A program made the translations under genes and the position numbers. The notes under the pieces were generated by a model. That model did no database searches, was not told the DNA's origin, and was given only the letters and a program-made list of their open reading frames with translations. A stretch of 64,000 nucleotides of DNA from DATMGU01 sp035555315 (lineage in GTDB: Bacteria > Pseudomonadota > Alphaproteobacteria > ATCC43930 > CGMCC-115725), in the NCBI GenBank assembly GCA_035555315.1, contig DATMGU010000040.1, positions 10,146 to 74,145 of the forward strand. The letters run 5' to 3'. Positions 7,781 to 16,587 of this stretch are shown here, piece by piece. How positions within the stretch are numbered: position 1 is the stretch's first letter; every line of letters starts with the position of its first letter.

Positions 7781-8869
7781 ATGTTGGCAAGCCAGGGCAC
7801 GGCGCGGCGGTGTGTTGGGCGGTGTGTCGGTGTGTCGTTCATGGCCCTGGCCATGGTCGCCCTGGTCATGATCGCAGGGGCCGCTTCCGGACGGGCCGCG
7901 GATGCGCCGGTGCAATTGAAGCTGTCTCATTGGGTGCCCCCGTCGCATCCGCTGCAGACGGCGATCGAGGATTGGGCAGCCGACATCAAGGCGCAGTCCG
8001 GCGGCTCGATATCCGCGACGATCTTTCCCGCGGAGCAACTCGGCAAGGCGTTCGACCATTACGACATGGCGCGCGATGGGATCGCCGATGCCGCCTATGT
8101 GAGCCCCGGCTACCAACCCGGACGCTTCCCCGTGATCTCGCTGAGCGACCTGCCGTTCAACTACAGCGACGGCAAGGCCGGCACGGCGGCCGTGGATTCC
8201 TGGTACCGGAAATACGCGGCGCGCGAGATGAAGGACGTGCATTATTGCTTCGCCTTCATCCAGGATCCGGGCACGCTCTTCTCGAAGACCCGGGTGACCG
8301 TCCCGACCGATATCAAGGGGTTGAAGATACGGCCGGCGAACGCGTCGATCGGCGGCTTCGTTACCGTGCTCGGCGGCAACAACGTTCAGGCGTCCGCGCC
8401 GCAATCGCGCGACCTGCTGGAGCGCGGTGTCGCCGATGGCATCTTCTTCCCGTGGGGCTCCACGGTCTTGTTCGGTATCGACAAGGCGATCCGCTACGCC
8501 ATCAACGCGCAGTTCTATGCCTCGACCTTCGTCTGGGTGCTGAACAAGGACAAGTACGAGGCGATGTCCCCGGCCCAGCGCGTGGTGATCGACAATCATT
8601 GCAACACCGAATGGGCCGTGCGCTTCGCCAGCCCCTGGGTGGATTTCGAGGCCGCCGGGCGGGACAAGATCCGTGCCGAGCCGGGGCATGAGGTGGTCGA
8701 CCTCACCGCGGCGCAGCTCGACCAATGGCGGGTGGCCGCGGCACCGCTGCGCGACAACTGGGTGGCCGGTGTGCGCAGGACGGGCGGTGACCCGGACGCG
8801 ATCGCGACGGAGTTCGTGGCCGCCCTGACGGCGCAGCATGCGGCGGAACAGTCTTCGGCGAGGCGCTGA
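7781..8869 (+). CDS. dctP: TRAP transporter substrate-binding protein, DctP type
   Basis: 362-residue precursor. The N-terminus has a basic stretch and hydrophobic core ending GAASGRAADA, a secretory signal peptide. The mature part begins VQLKLSHWVPPSHPL, typical of DctP. GLKIRPANAS carries the arginine that in this family grips the substrate carboxylate. The protein captures an organic acid in the periplasm for the DctQM permease encoded directly downstream (3-bp gap to dctQ). ATG 7781 is preferred over GTG 7748 because it gives a normal signal peptide. The ligand is unknown; context suggests an acid related to the NicX cluster. Confidence in family is high. Confidence 0.9.
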   Translation: MLASQGTARRCVGRCVGVSFMALAMVALVMIAGAASGRAADAPVQLKLSHWVPPSHPLQTAIEDWAADIKAQSGGSISATIFPAEQLGKAFDHYDMARDGIADAAYVSPGYQPGRFPVISLSDLPFNYSDGKAGTAAVDSWYRKYAAREMKDVHYCFAFIQDPGTLFSKTRVTVPTDIKGLKIRPANASIGGFVTVLGGNNVQASAPQSRDLLERGVADGIFFPWGSTVLFGIDKAIRYAINAQFYASTFVWVLNKDKYEAMSPAQRVVIDNHCNTEWAVRFASPWVDFEAAGRDKIRAEPGHEVVDLTAAQLDQWRVAAAPLRDNWVAGVRRTGGDPDAIATEFVAALTAQHAAEQSSARR

Positions 8870-8871
8870 GC

Positions 8872-9408
8872 ATGCGCGGTTCCGGTTGGGCCGACCTGTT
8901 CATCGGTGGCGCGGAGCGGGTGGCAGGCAGCTTCCTCGCCATCGTCACGGCACTCACCTTCGTCACCGTGGTCCTGCGCTATGGCTTCAGCATCAGCATT
9001 CCGGACAGCTATGACTTAAGCCGAAACGCTCTCGGCATCCTCATCTTCTGGGGCATCGCCGTCACCGGGTTTCGCGGCGAGCACATCACCGTGGACCTCG
9101 TCTGGGGCGTCATGCCCCCCTTCGGCCGGCGGGTGTTGGACGCGCTGTCGACGGTGTTCACCCTCGGCTGCATGACGGTCTTCGCCTGGACCATGGCGAC
9201 GAAAGTCGTCGGGGCCCATGCCAGCGGCGAGACGACCTATGATCTCAGCCTGCCGATCTGGCCGTTCTATGCCCTGGCCTGGGTTGGGCTGGCGATTTCC
9301 GTGCCGCTGCTGATCCTGCGCCTGGTCAGGCAGCTCACGCGGCCCCTGCCGGCGGCGGCGAGCACAGGGTCGAACACGGACGCCACCCCGATCACCCTCA
9401 GCCACTGA
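8872..9408 (+). CDS. dctQ: TRAP transporter small permease, DctQ type
   Basis: 178 residues with four predicted membrane helices (about 18-38, 52-72, 90-112, 130-155). The segment FWGIAVTGFRGEHITVDL is typical of DctQ, whose conserved charged loop contacts the large permease. It lies 3 bp after dctP and 11 bp before dctM, so the three are one transcript. It is needed for sodium-driven uptake of the acid bound by DctP. The polar C-terminal tail (about 165-178) is probably cytoplasmic. Confidence 0.9.
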   Translation: MRGSGWADLFIGGAERVAGSFLAIVTALTFVTVVLRYGFSISIPDSYDLSRNALGILIFWGIAVTGFRGEHITVDLVWGVMPPFGRRVLDALSTVFTLGCMTVFAWTMATKVVGAHASGETTYDLSLPIWPFYALAWVGLAISVPLLILRLVRQLTRPLPAAASTGSNTDATPITLSH

Positions 9409-9418
9409 GGACATTCAG

Positions 9419-10717
9419 GTGGATCCCGGTTTGATCGCGGCGCTGGGCTTCATCGCCCTGTTCACCCTCATGCTTCTGCGCATGCCGATCGGCCTCGCGA
9501 TGGGGGCCGTGGGCGTGGTCGGCTTCGGCGTCATGAGCGGCTTCGGTCCCGCCCTTCGCTTGCTGGCGCAATCCCCGATCCGCACCGCGACGGATGCCGG
9601 GTTCGCGGTCATCCCGATGTTCCTGCTGATGGGTGCCATCGCCACCGTGTCGGGCATGAGCACGGAGCTGTTCCGCGCCGCCAATTCATTCCTCGGCAAA
9701 TACCGCGGCGGCCTCGGCATGGCGACCATCGCCGCTTGCGCCGGTTTCGCCGCGGTGTCCGGCTCCTCGGTCGCGACCGCCGCCACCTTCTCCGCCGTCG
9801 CCTATCCGGAGATGCGGCGCTACCACTATCCGCAAAGCTTCGCCACCGGCGTGATCGCGGCGGGCGGCACGTTGGGCGCGATCCTGCCGCCATCCCTGGT
9901 GCTCGCCGTCTATAGCCTGATCACCCAGCAGGACGTCGGCAAGTTGTACATGGCCGGTGTCGTGCCGGGCATTCTGGCCATCGCGATGTATATGGCGACC
10001 ATCACCCTGATCGGCCTGGCACGGCCGAATTACCTGCCGAAGGGCGCCCGCCACAGCTGGGCGGAACGCTGGCAGGCGGTGCGCGGCGTATGGGCGATCA
10101 CTCTGCTGTTCCTGTTCGTGATCGGCGGCATGTACGGCGGCGTCTTCACCCCGACCGAAGCCGCCGCCATGGGTGCTGGCGGCGCCTTCATCATCGCGGT
10201 GGCGCGCCGGCGGCTGAACGCGTCGCAGCTCATGGACTGCCTGATGCGCGCGCTGCGGACATCCGCGTCGATCTTCAGCATCCTGATCGGCGCCCTGTTG
10301 TTCGGCTATTTCCTGACCGTCACGCAGACGCCGCAGCATGTGACCACGTTCCTGACCGGCCTCGGCCTCGGCCGCTACGGCGTGCTGCTGCTGATCATGC
10401 TGATGTACCTGGCGCTGGGCTGCGTGATGGATGCCATGGCGATGGTGATCCTGACCATCCCGATCATCTTCCCGGTCATCACCACCCTGGGCTTCGATCC
10501 CGTATGGTTCGGGGTCATCATCGTCATGACGGTGGAGCTGGGGTTGATCCATCCGCCGGTCGGCATGAACGTGTTCGTGATCAAGAGCGTGGTGCGCGAC
10601 GTAAGCATGTCCACGATATTCCTGGGGGTGATCCCCTTCGTCATCACCGACCTCATCCGGCTGGCGATCCTGATCGCGTTCCCGATCCTGTCGACCTTCC
10701 TGCCCAACCACATGTGA
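9419..10717 (+). CDS. dctM: TRAP transporter large permease, DctM type
   Basis: 432 residues, about twelve hydrophobic segments, the usual length for DctM of the ion transporter superfamily. Recognisable are LLMGAIATVSGMSTELF, SGSSVATAATFSAVAYPEM, GGTLGAILPPS and the C-terminal repeat ending HPPVGMNVFVI. It forms the sodium-coupled channel half of the TRAP transporter. The start is GTG 9419 with GAGG 8 bases upstream (9407-9410). It ends the cupin-dctPQM run; the next genes face it with only 18 bp between stop codons. Confidence 0.92.
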   Translation: MDPGLIAALGFIALFTLMLLRMPIGLAMGAVGVVGFGVMSGFGPALRLLAQSPIRTATDAGFAVIPMFLLMGAIATVSGMSTELFRAANSFLGKYRGGLGMATIAACAGFAAVSGSSVATAATFSAVAYPEMRRYHYPQSFATGVIAAGGTLGAILPPSLVLAVYSLITQQDVGKLYMAGVVPGILAIAMYMATITLIGLARPNYLPKGARHSWAERWQAVRGVWAITLLFLFVIGGMYGGVFTPTEAAAMGAGGAFIIAVARRRLNASQLMDCLMRALRTSASIFSILIGALLFGYFLTVTQTPQHVTTFLTGLGLGRYGVLLLIMLMYLALGCVMDAMAMVILTIPIIFPVITTLGFDPVWFGVIIVMTVELGLIHPPVGMNVFVIKSVVRDVSMSTIFLGVIPFVITDLIRLAILIAFPILSTFLPNHM

Positions 10718-10735
10718 CAGTCCGTTAGATGGCGT

Positions 10736-11485
10736 TTACGCGCTCAGGAACTCGCGTTGCAGCTCGGCATCGGCGCGCAGCTCCGCCATGTCGCCGGCAT
10801 AGCGGATGCGGCCGCTTTCGATGATGGTCGCCCGATCGGCGACCAGCGTGGCGAAATGCAGGTTCTGTTCGGACAGCACGACCGACAGCCCCTCCGCCTT
10901 CAAGTGCAGGATCGCTTGGGCCATCTGCTCGACGATCTTGGGCGACAGACCTTCGGAGGGTTCATCCAGCAGGATGACCGAGGGATTGCCCATCAGCGTG
11001 CGCGCGATGGTCAGCATCTGCTGTTCGCCGCCACTCATCCTGCCGCCCGCCCGGTGGCGCAGCTCGCCGAGGTTGGGAAACAGCGCGAAGAGCCGTTCCG
11101 GCGTCCAAACAGGCACCCCCGGCCGCGCCACCTGGCGGCCGACTTCGAGATTCTCCAGGGTGGTGAGGTCGGCGAAGATGCGGCGGTCTTCGGGCACGTA
11201 GCCGAGCCCCAGCCGGTTGCGCTGGCTGGGCGACAGCCCATCGATGCGCCGGTCGCCGAACAGGATCGTGCCGGTCGAGCGTCCGGCGACGCCCATGATC
11301 GACTTGAAGGTCGTCGATTTGCCGGCGCCATTCCGGCCGAGCAAGGCCAGAACCTGGCCGTGGCCGAGTTCCAGCGACACATCGAACAGGATATGCGCCA
11401 GACCGTAGAAGGCGTTGAGCCCGGTGACGGACAGCACGGTATCCGGCTCGGTGTCGGGCAGGGTTTTGAGGCTGGCAAGCATCAA
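10736..11485 (-). CDS. livF: Branched-chain amino acid-type ABC ATPase, LivF-like
   Basis: 249-residue ATP-binding subunit. Walker A is GRNGAGKST, the signature MSGGEQQML, Walker B VILLDEPSEGL and the switch His lies in LSEQNLHFA. The spacing and sequence are LivF-like (family HAAT). It overlaps the upstream LivG-like gene by 4 bp. Neither permease gene (livH, livM) follows, so these ATPases must use membrane subunits encoded elsewhere or have lost theirs. The likely partner binding protein is the divergently transcribed gene at 12465. Confidence 0.9.
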   Translation of the reverse strand: MMLASLKTLPDTEPDTVLSVTGLNAFYGLAHILFDVSLELGHGQVLALLGRNGAGKSTTFKSIMGVAGRSTGTILFGDRRIDGLSPSQRNRLGLGYVPEDRRIFADLTTLENLEVGRQVARPGVPVWTPERLFALFPNLGELRHRAGGRMSGGEQQMLTIARTLMGNPSVILLDEPSEGLSPKIVEQMAQAILHLKAEGLSVVLSEQNLHFATLVADRATIIESGRIRYAGDMAELRADAELQREFLSA

Positions 11486-12279
11486 GCGTGTCCATACATG
11501 CTGCCGGACCCGAGATAGACCCGGCGGACTTCGGGATGGTCGCGCACCTCGGCCGGCGTACCGCGTGCGATGATCCGGCCGCGATCCAGCACGATGATGC
11601 TGTCGGCATGGGCGAAGACGATATCCATGTCATGTTCGGTGAACAGCACGGACATCGACCGCTCCCGCACGATTTCCGCGGTCAGCGCCATCAACGCCAG
11701 CCGCTCCTTCGGTGCCATGCCGGCCGTCGGCTCGTCCATCAGCAGCAGCGTCGGATTGTTGGCGAGCGCCATCGCCAGCTCGACCCGCTTCAAATCGCCA
11801 TAGGCCAGCACCGCGCAGGAGCGCGTCGCGTGCTCGTGCATGCCGACGCGCCGCAACAGCGCCAAGGCCTCGTCGAGATAGAGATCGCCGGCATGGCGCC
11901 CGATGGCGAACAGCCGCTTGCGATGTGACAACAGCGCCATCTGCACATTCTGCTGCACCGTCATCGACACGAAGGTCTGCGTGATCTGGAAGGTCCGGCT
12001 GACGCCCAGCCGCCATACCGCCCGAGGGGCGAGGCCCGTGATGTCGCGGCCGCTCAACCGGATGCGGCCGGCATCGGGGCGCAACTGGCCATTCAACATG
12101 TTGAAGCATGTCGTCTTGCCGGCGCCGTTCGGGCCGATCAGCGCCAGGAGCTGCCCGGCAGGCACGTCGAAATCGACATCGCCGACCGCCTGCACCCCGC
12201 CGAACCGCTTGGTCAACCCGGTAACCGAGAGCACCACTTCTGAGGCCGCATCGCGGCCGGTCGCTTCCATAAGGTTCAT
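11482..12279 (-). CDS. livG: Branched-chain amino acid-type ABC ATPase, LivG-like
   Basis: 265 residues. Walker A is GPNGAGKTTCFN, signature LAYGDLKRVELA, Walker B LLLMDEPTAGM, and the C-terminal extension VRDHPEVRRVYLG is diagnostic of LivG. It would pair with the LivF-like protein as a heterodimer. Transcription starts from the 185-bp divergent region shared with the binding-protein gene at 12465. That region has a 13-bp tandem duplication but no copy of the MarR-type element. The lack of cognate permeases is the odd feature. Confidence 0.9.
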   Translation of the reverse strand: MNLMEATGRDAASEVVLSVTGLTKRFGGVQAVGDVDFDVPAGQLLALIGPNGAGKTTCFNMLNGQLRPDAGRIRLSGRDITGLAPRAVWRLGVSRTFQITQTFVSMTVQQNVQMALLSHRKRLFAIGRHAGDLYLDEALALLRRVGMHEHATRSCAVLAYGDLKRVELAMALANNPTLLLMDEPTAGMAPKERLALMALTAEIVRERSMSVLFTEHDMDIVFAHADSIIVLDRGRIIARGTPAEVRDHPEVRRVYLGSGSMYGHA

Positions 12280-12309
12280 TCTACCTCCGGTTTACCCCGG
12301 CCCCGATGC

Positions 12310-12334
12310 CCAATTGCGATGTCCAATTGCGATG
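12310..12334. repeat. 13-bp-period tandem duplication in divergent promoter
   Basis: ccaattgcgatg occurs at 12310-12321 and 12323-12334, one base apart. It sits between the divergent LivG-like ATPase and binding-protein genes and may alter promoter spacing. Confidence 0.85.
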
Positions 12335-12464
12335 AATGCAGCATGCGTGCCCGGTTGAAAAGCCCCCTCGCGATAAACCGCCCGCCTTGCGCGGTGCCGC
12401 CCACCACCTATGCTGTCCGTTACAAGAAACGCCGCGCCATAAGGTCGGCACAGGGGAGGAAACA

Positions 12465-13682
12465 ATGAAAAACACGCTCCTATGGGGGGTGCTCCTGTTG
12501 GGGGGCATCGGCACGCTTGCGCTTACACCCGCCGCCATGGCGCAGGTTTCGCCCGATGGGCTGAAGATCGGCGTGCTGACCGACATGTCGAGCGTCTATT
12601 CGATGGATACCGGGCCGGGCTCGCTGCTCGCGGCCCGCATGGCGGTGGAGGATTTCGGCGGCAAGGTGCTGGGCAAGCCGATCCAGGTGCTGTCGGCCAA
12701 TCATCAGAACAAGACCGATGTGGGGGCGGCCATCGCGCGGCAGTGGCTCGATCAAGACCAGGTCGCGGCGATCGTCGACCTGCCGACCTCCCCGATCGCC
12801 CTCGCCGTGCAGCAATTGGCCAGGGAGCGTAACCGGGTCCTGCTGATGTCCGGTACCGGCAGTTCGGAGCTTACCGGACCCGCCTGCTCGCCGACCGGCA
12901 TCCAATGGACCTACGACACCTATGGCCAGGCCAGCGTCGCCGCCGACGGGATCGTGTCGCGGGGCGGCAAGAGCTGGTTCTTCGTGACCGCCGACTACGC
13001 CTTCGGCCACGCCTTCGAACGCGATGCCACCGCCTCGGTGAAACGCCTGGGTGGCACCGTGGTCGGCGGTGTACGCCACCCGCTGAACACGCCGGACTTC
13101 TCGTCCTTCCTGCTGCAGGCGCAGGCGTCCAAGGCCCAGGTGGTAGCACTTGCCAATGCCGGCGGCGACACCGCGACGGCGATCAAACAGGCCGCCGAGT
13201 TCGGCTTGATCGCCGGTGGCCAGCAAGTGGCGGCCCTGCTGACCGATGCCAACGAGATCAAGGCGATCGGCCTGAAGACCGCCGAGGGCCTCATGCTGGC
13301 GAGCGCCTGGTATTGGGATCTGAACGATCAGACCCGCGCCTTCGCCAACCGCTTTCTCGCCCGGCAAAAGGCGATGCCGTCGGCGATCCAGGCGGGCGTC
13401 TATTCGGTGGTCACGAACTATCTGAAGGCGGTCCAGGCGACCGGCACCGCCGAGGCCAAGGCCGTCGTGGCGAAAATGCGCGCGACGCCGGTCAACGACA
13501 TGTTCACGACCAACGGCCATCTTCGGGAAGACGGCCGCATGGTTCATGACATGTATCTGATGCGGGTGAAGAAGCCCGAAGAGTCCAAGAACGAATGGGA
13601 CCTGTTCACCCTGGTGGCGACGGTGCCCGGCGACAAGGCCTTCCGGCCGCTGAAAGAGGGTGGTTGTCCCTTGGTGCAGTAG
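12465..13682 (+). CDS. Periplasmic Liv-type ABC substrate-binding protein
   Basis: 405-residue precursor with a signal peptide ending about AAMAQV (residues 24-30). The mature protein has the periplasmic-binding fold of the amino-acid/amide group: LKIGVLTDMSSVYS, then DQDQVAAIVDLPTSPIA and WFFVTADYAFGHAFERD. Relatives in this subgroup bind amides, amino acids or aromatic acids. The start ATG 12465 is set by GGGGAGGAAACA just upstream. It faces away from the two LivFG-like ATPases and probably serves the same importer. Its stop codon directly abuts that of the convergent hydrolase gene (13682/13683). The substrate is unknown; the NicX cluster nearby makes a nitrogenous aromatic acid a reasonable guess. 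Confidence 0.85.
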   Translation: MKNTLLWGVLLLGGIGTLALTPAAMAQVSPDGLKIGVLTDMSSVYSMDTGPGSLLAARMAVEDFGGKVLGKPIQVLSANHQNKTDVGAAIARQWLDQDQVAAIVDLPTSPIALAVQQLARERNRVLLMSGTGSSELTGPACSPTGIQWTYDTYGQASVAADGIVSRGGKSWFFVTADYAFGHAFERDATASVKRLGGTVVGGVRHPLNTPDFSSFLLQAQASKAQVVALANAGGDTATAIKQAAEFGLIAGGQQVAALLTDANEIKAIGLKTAEGLMLASAWYWDLNDQTRAFANRFLARQKAMPSAIQAGVYSVVTNYLKAVQATGTAEAKAVVAKMRATPVNDMFTTNGHLREDGRMVHDMYLMRVKKPEESKNEWDLFTLVATVPGDKAFRPLKEGGCPLVQ

Positions 13683-14798
13683 CTACTTCAACAGCTCGAC
13701 CAGTTCGTCGCGCCAAACCACGGCGGATTGCAGGGTCTGGTGGCCGTGGGTTGCCGGGGATGCGGGCACCAGAACATAGCGGGCGTTCGGCAAGCGTCGC
13801 ATCGCCGCCTCCATGACGCCCAATTCGGCCGGGTTCAACAGGTCATCGGCGAAGTTCACCGCGACCAGCTTCGCCGTGATCTTTTCGAGATCCCGCGACG
13901 GATCGTAATCGGCCGAGGATTCGAACCAGTAGAGATAGTCGTTGGCATCCGTCGTCAGGGCATATTGCCCGACCAGCCGGTCATAGAACGCATCGGCCGC
14001 GGCACGGGTCGAGGCCGCCGTCTGCAGATCGGGGGCGTTACCGACCATGATGTTGAAGATCGGCAGGAAATGGATGAAATGGGTGGGTTGCCGGCGATAA
14101 TTGCCGCCATGCCAATCCGGATCGGTTCGGATCGCGTCGATGATCAGGCGACGCCACAGCATGTTGCGGCCGGCGATCGCCACGGGCTGCGAGGCGATCG
14201 GCATCAACGCGTCCATCATCTGTGGATGCCGCTCGCCCCAGATCCACGTCTGCATGCCGCCCATGGAGGTGCCGAGCACCAGCTTGAGATGCCGGATCCC
14301 CAGCCCCTCCGTGAGCAGCCGGTATTGGCCTTCGACCTCGTCGCCATAGCCGTAATGCGGGAACCGGCCCTTCAACCCGTCGCTGGGCTTGCTCGACGCG
14401 CCATGGCCGAGGCCGTCCGGCAGGATCAGCACGAACCGCGTGGCGTCGAGCGGCTGATCCGGACCGAACAGGAAATCCGCCAGGGAGGGCGCCAGGAAAT
14501 TCCGCCCGGTCCCGGTGGTGCCATGCAGCAGCAGCACCGCGTTGGTGATGGCGCCCGACGCGTCCCGCCGCGGCGTGCCGAACATCGTGTAATGGAACTT
14601 CGCGTCGGCCAGATGCTCCCCATTGGCCAGCAAGAAATCCTTCACGAGGAAATCGGCTTCGACGAAGTTCGGGTAGGACGCCATTGGCGAGAACTGTACC
14701 GGAGCGGCGGCGCCCGGCGGAATGAGCATCGCCAGCACGAACGTCGCGGCGACGGCGATCTGGCACGCGCGAAGCAGTGCCCGTCGAAAAAGGTCCAT
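13683..14798 (-). CDS. Secreted alpha/beta hydrolase of the MetX (homoserine acetyltransferase) superfamily
   Basis: 371 residues. The N-terminus is a signal peptide (basic start, then hydrophobic AATFVLAMLIPP ending GAAAPVQ). The rest resembles MetX-like acyltransferases: LLLHGTTGTGRNF, nucleophile Ser in LGTSMGGMQ, acid in NFADDLLNP and His in ATHGHQT. True MetX is cytosolic and acetylates homoserine, so a periplasmic copy suggests a hydrolase or esterase acting on incoming compounds. The gene lies between the binding-protein gene and marR, and is transcribed like marR. Start 14798 gives a good signal peptide, but its ribosome site is weak. The fold and triad are clear; the substrate is not. 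Confidence 0.75.
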   Translation of the reverse strand: MDLFRRALLRACQIAVAATFVLAMLIPPGAAAPVQFSPMASYPNFVEADFLVKDFLLANGEHLADAKFHYTMFGTPRRDASGAITNAVLLLHGTTGTGRNFLAPSLADFLFGPDQPLDATRFVLILPDGLGHGASSKPSDGLKGRFPHYGYGDEVEGQYRLLTEGLGIRHLKLVLGTSMGGMQTWIWGERHPQMMDALMPIASQPVAIAGRNMLWRRLIIDAIRTDPDWHGGNYRRQPTHFIHFLPIFNIMVGNAPDLQTAASTRAAADAFYDRLVGQYALTTDANDYLYWFESSADYDPSRDLEKITAKLVAVNFADDLLNPAELGVMEAAMRRLPNARYVLVPASPATHGHQTLQSAVVWRDELVELLK

Positions 14799-14899
14799 CG
14801 GTATCCCGCCACCCCTGACAATCGAATCGGAGGCGGCAGAGTATCAACGCCAAGCCCGTTCGATCAATGTCGGTGGCACGCGCCCGCCTGTTCTCGCGA

Positions 14900-15397
14900 T
14901 CACCGCCCCGCTCGCTCGACCCCCGTCCGCTCGATGAGCGTCGTCAGCACGCGTTTCAACAGCCGCTTCTCATCCGCCGTGTAATCGCCGAGCACCACCG
15001 CCTCGTGCGCGAGCGCTCGCGGCAATAGGGTGGTCACGAGGTCGCGCCCGGCCGGCGCGATGGTCACCAGCACCTTGCGGCGATCCTCGGCGCCGCCGCC
15101 GCGGCGGACCAGGCCGGCCGCCTCCATGCGGTCGACGACCTTGGTCAAGGTCGGCTGCTTCAGCAGCGCGATCGCCGCGAGGTCGCCGATCGTCATGCCG
15201 GCGCCGTCCGACAGGATCGCCAGCACGCGCCATGTCGGCACATCGATGCCGCAGGGCGCCAGTTGTTCGTGGAACTCCCGGCTGACCAGAAAGCTCGCCC
15301 GGGCGAGCAGATAGGGCAAGTATCCGGCGAAGAACGGTGCCGGCGCTTCGGCGTCGGCCGGTTCTTTCGCCTGCCGCTGAGCATTGCCCGCCCTCAT
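14900..15397 (-). CDS. MarR-family transcriptional regulator
   Basis: 165 residues with the MarR winged-helix core: AILSDGAGMTIGDLAAIALLKQPTLTKVVDRMEAAGLVRRG holds the recognition helix, and GGAEDRRKVLVTIAPAG is the wing with the conserved DxR. MarR proteins bind palindromes as dimers and release on binding aromatic or acidic ligands. ATG 15397 is chosen because GAGGAG lies about 10 bases upstream; an in-frame start at 15460 would lie inside the operator. NicR and PicR, which control nicotinate and picolinate degradation, are MarR proteins next to NicX-type genes, and the arrangement here is the same. It probably represses itself, the nicX operon and the cupin-TRAP operon. Confidence 0.88.
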   Translation of the reverse strand: MRAGNAQRQAKEPADAEAPAPFFAGYLPYLLARASFLVSREFHEQLAPCGIDVPTWRVLAILSDGAGMTIGDLAAIALLKQPTLTKVVDRMEAAGLVRRGGGAEDRRKVLVTIAPAGRDLVTTLLPRALAHEAVVLGDYTADEKRLLKRVLTTLIERTGVERAGR

Positions 15398-15446
15398 TTT
15401 CGCCACTCCTCGCCCTGAATCCACATGTTTCAGAACCACGCCATAA

Positions 15447-15486
15447 ATATGACTTTTCATATAATACGGATTGATTTAGGGTTCAA
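15447..15486. promoter_or_regulatory. Divergent marR/nicX promoter with MarR operator
   Basis: The element 15447-15467 contains the palindrome ATATGA-CTTT-TCATAT (15447-15462) and, on the minus strand, starts GTATTATAT exactly like 6776-6784. It overlaps a perfect TATAAT (15460-15465) pointing towards the NicX-type gene. For marR on the minus strand, TTGAAC (15481-15486) and TATATG (15458-15463) are 17 bases apart. Binding here would block both promoters. Confidence 0.65.
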
Positions 15487-15540
15487 GCGTGGCGTGCGAC
15501 TCGGGGTCGCGGCCGGAGCGCCTTTCGGAGATGCTTGGCG

Positions 15541-16587
15541 ATGCTGGTGGATCGGATCGAAGGCAAGTGGATCGACAGCTTCGCGGCGGTCTTCGGCCTG
15601 TGCAAGGTGGCGCCCGGCGAACAGGTCGCAATCCTGTCGGAGACGCAGTCGCGGCCGCTCAACGTCCATTTGGCCGAGCTGGCCTTGCTGCGCATCGGCG
15701 CGCGGCCGTTCCATGTGGTGGTGCCGACCCCACCGCAACACGCCATCGTGCCGATCCGGTCGACCGGGGCGTCCGAAGCCCTGACCGGCCAGTCGGCCGC
15801 GGTGGCGGCGTTGAAGGCCAGCGGCATGGTCGTCGACCTCACCGTCGAAGGCCTGCTGCATGCCCGTGAACTGCCGGAGATCCTCGGCAACGGCGCGCGG
15901 CTGCTGATGATCAGCAACGAACATCCGGACGCGCTGGAGCGGCTGGTCCCGGATCCTGACCTCACACCCAAGGTCAAGGCCGGCATCAAAATGGCGCGCG
16001 CCGCCACGACCCTGCGCGTCACATCGAATGCCGGCACCGATCTCACCGTCTCGATGGCCGGGGCCAGCACCGTCGGCGTCTGGGGCTATTGCGACCGGCC
16101 CGGTGCCGTCGCCCATTGGCCGGGCGGGATCGTCGTCAGCTTCCCGGCACGCGACACGGTGAACGGCACCCTGGTACTCGATGCCGGCGACATCAACCTC
16201 ACCTTCAAGCGCTACCTCACCTCGCCCGTGGCGCTGCGCATCGAACAGGATTACGTGACGGCGATCGACGGCAGCGGCGCGGATGCGGAGCTGACGCGGC
16301 GGTATTTCGAAGCGTTCGGCGATCGCGAGGCCTTCGCCACCTCGCATGTCGGCTGGGGCATGAACCCGGCCGCCCGCTACGAGGCGCTGACGCTCTATGA
16401 CCGCCGCGATACCAACGGAACGGAACTGCGCGCCTATGCCGGCAATTTCCTCTATTCGACCGGCGCCAACGAATTCGCCCAACGCTATACCCAGGGGCAT
16501 TTCGACCTGCCGGTGCGCGGCTGCACCCTGACGTTGGACGACACCGTGATCATCCGCGACGGTATCCTGGTCGGAGACCTCGCATGA
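15541..16587 (+). CDS. nicX: 2,5-dihydroxypyridine 5,6-dioxygenase-like (NicX family)
   Basis: 348 residues, the family length. NicX-type extradiol enzymes open the ring of 2,5-dihydroxypyridine to N-formylmaleamate using one Fe(II). In Pseudomonas NicX the ligands are two His and one Asp; here FATSHVGWGM gives His269 and the GHFDLPV segment gives His320 and Asp322, with matching spacing. Long conserved segments (HWPGGIVVSFP, GTLVLDAGDI, GNFLYSTG) support the call over leucyl aminopeptidase M29, a distant relative. ATG 15541 heads the operon, 74 bp past the MarR operator. The stop is followed by a 20-bp duplication that contains the next gene's start. The usual pathway partners NicC, NicF and NicE are not in the window, so the ring substrate may differ. 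Confidence 0.82.
   Translation: MLVDRIEGKWIDSFAAVFGLCKVAPGEQVAILSETQSRPLNVHLAELALLRIGARPFHVVVPTPPQHAIVPIRSTGASEALTGQSAAVAALKASGMVVDLTVEGLLHARELPEILGNGARLLMISNEHPDALERLVPDPDLTPKVKAGIKMARAATTLRVTSNAGTDLTVSMAGASTVGVWGYCDRPGAVAHWPGGIVVSFPARDTVNGTLVLDAGDINLTFKRYLTSPVALRIEQDYVTAIDGSGADAELTRRYFEAFGDREAFATSHVGWGMNPAARYEALTLYDRRDTNGTELRAYAGNFLYSTGANEFAQRYTQGHFDLPVRGCTLTLDDTVIIRDGILVGDLA

Noticed and set aside
15541..16587. Leucyl aminopeptidase M29
   Set aside because: The metal ligands and the segments around SHVGWGM and HFDLPV match NicX dioxygenases better.
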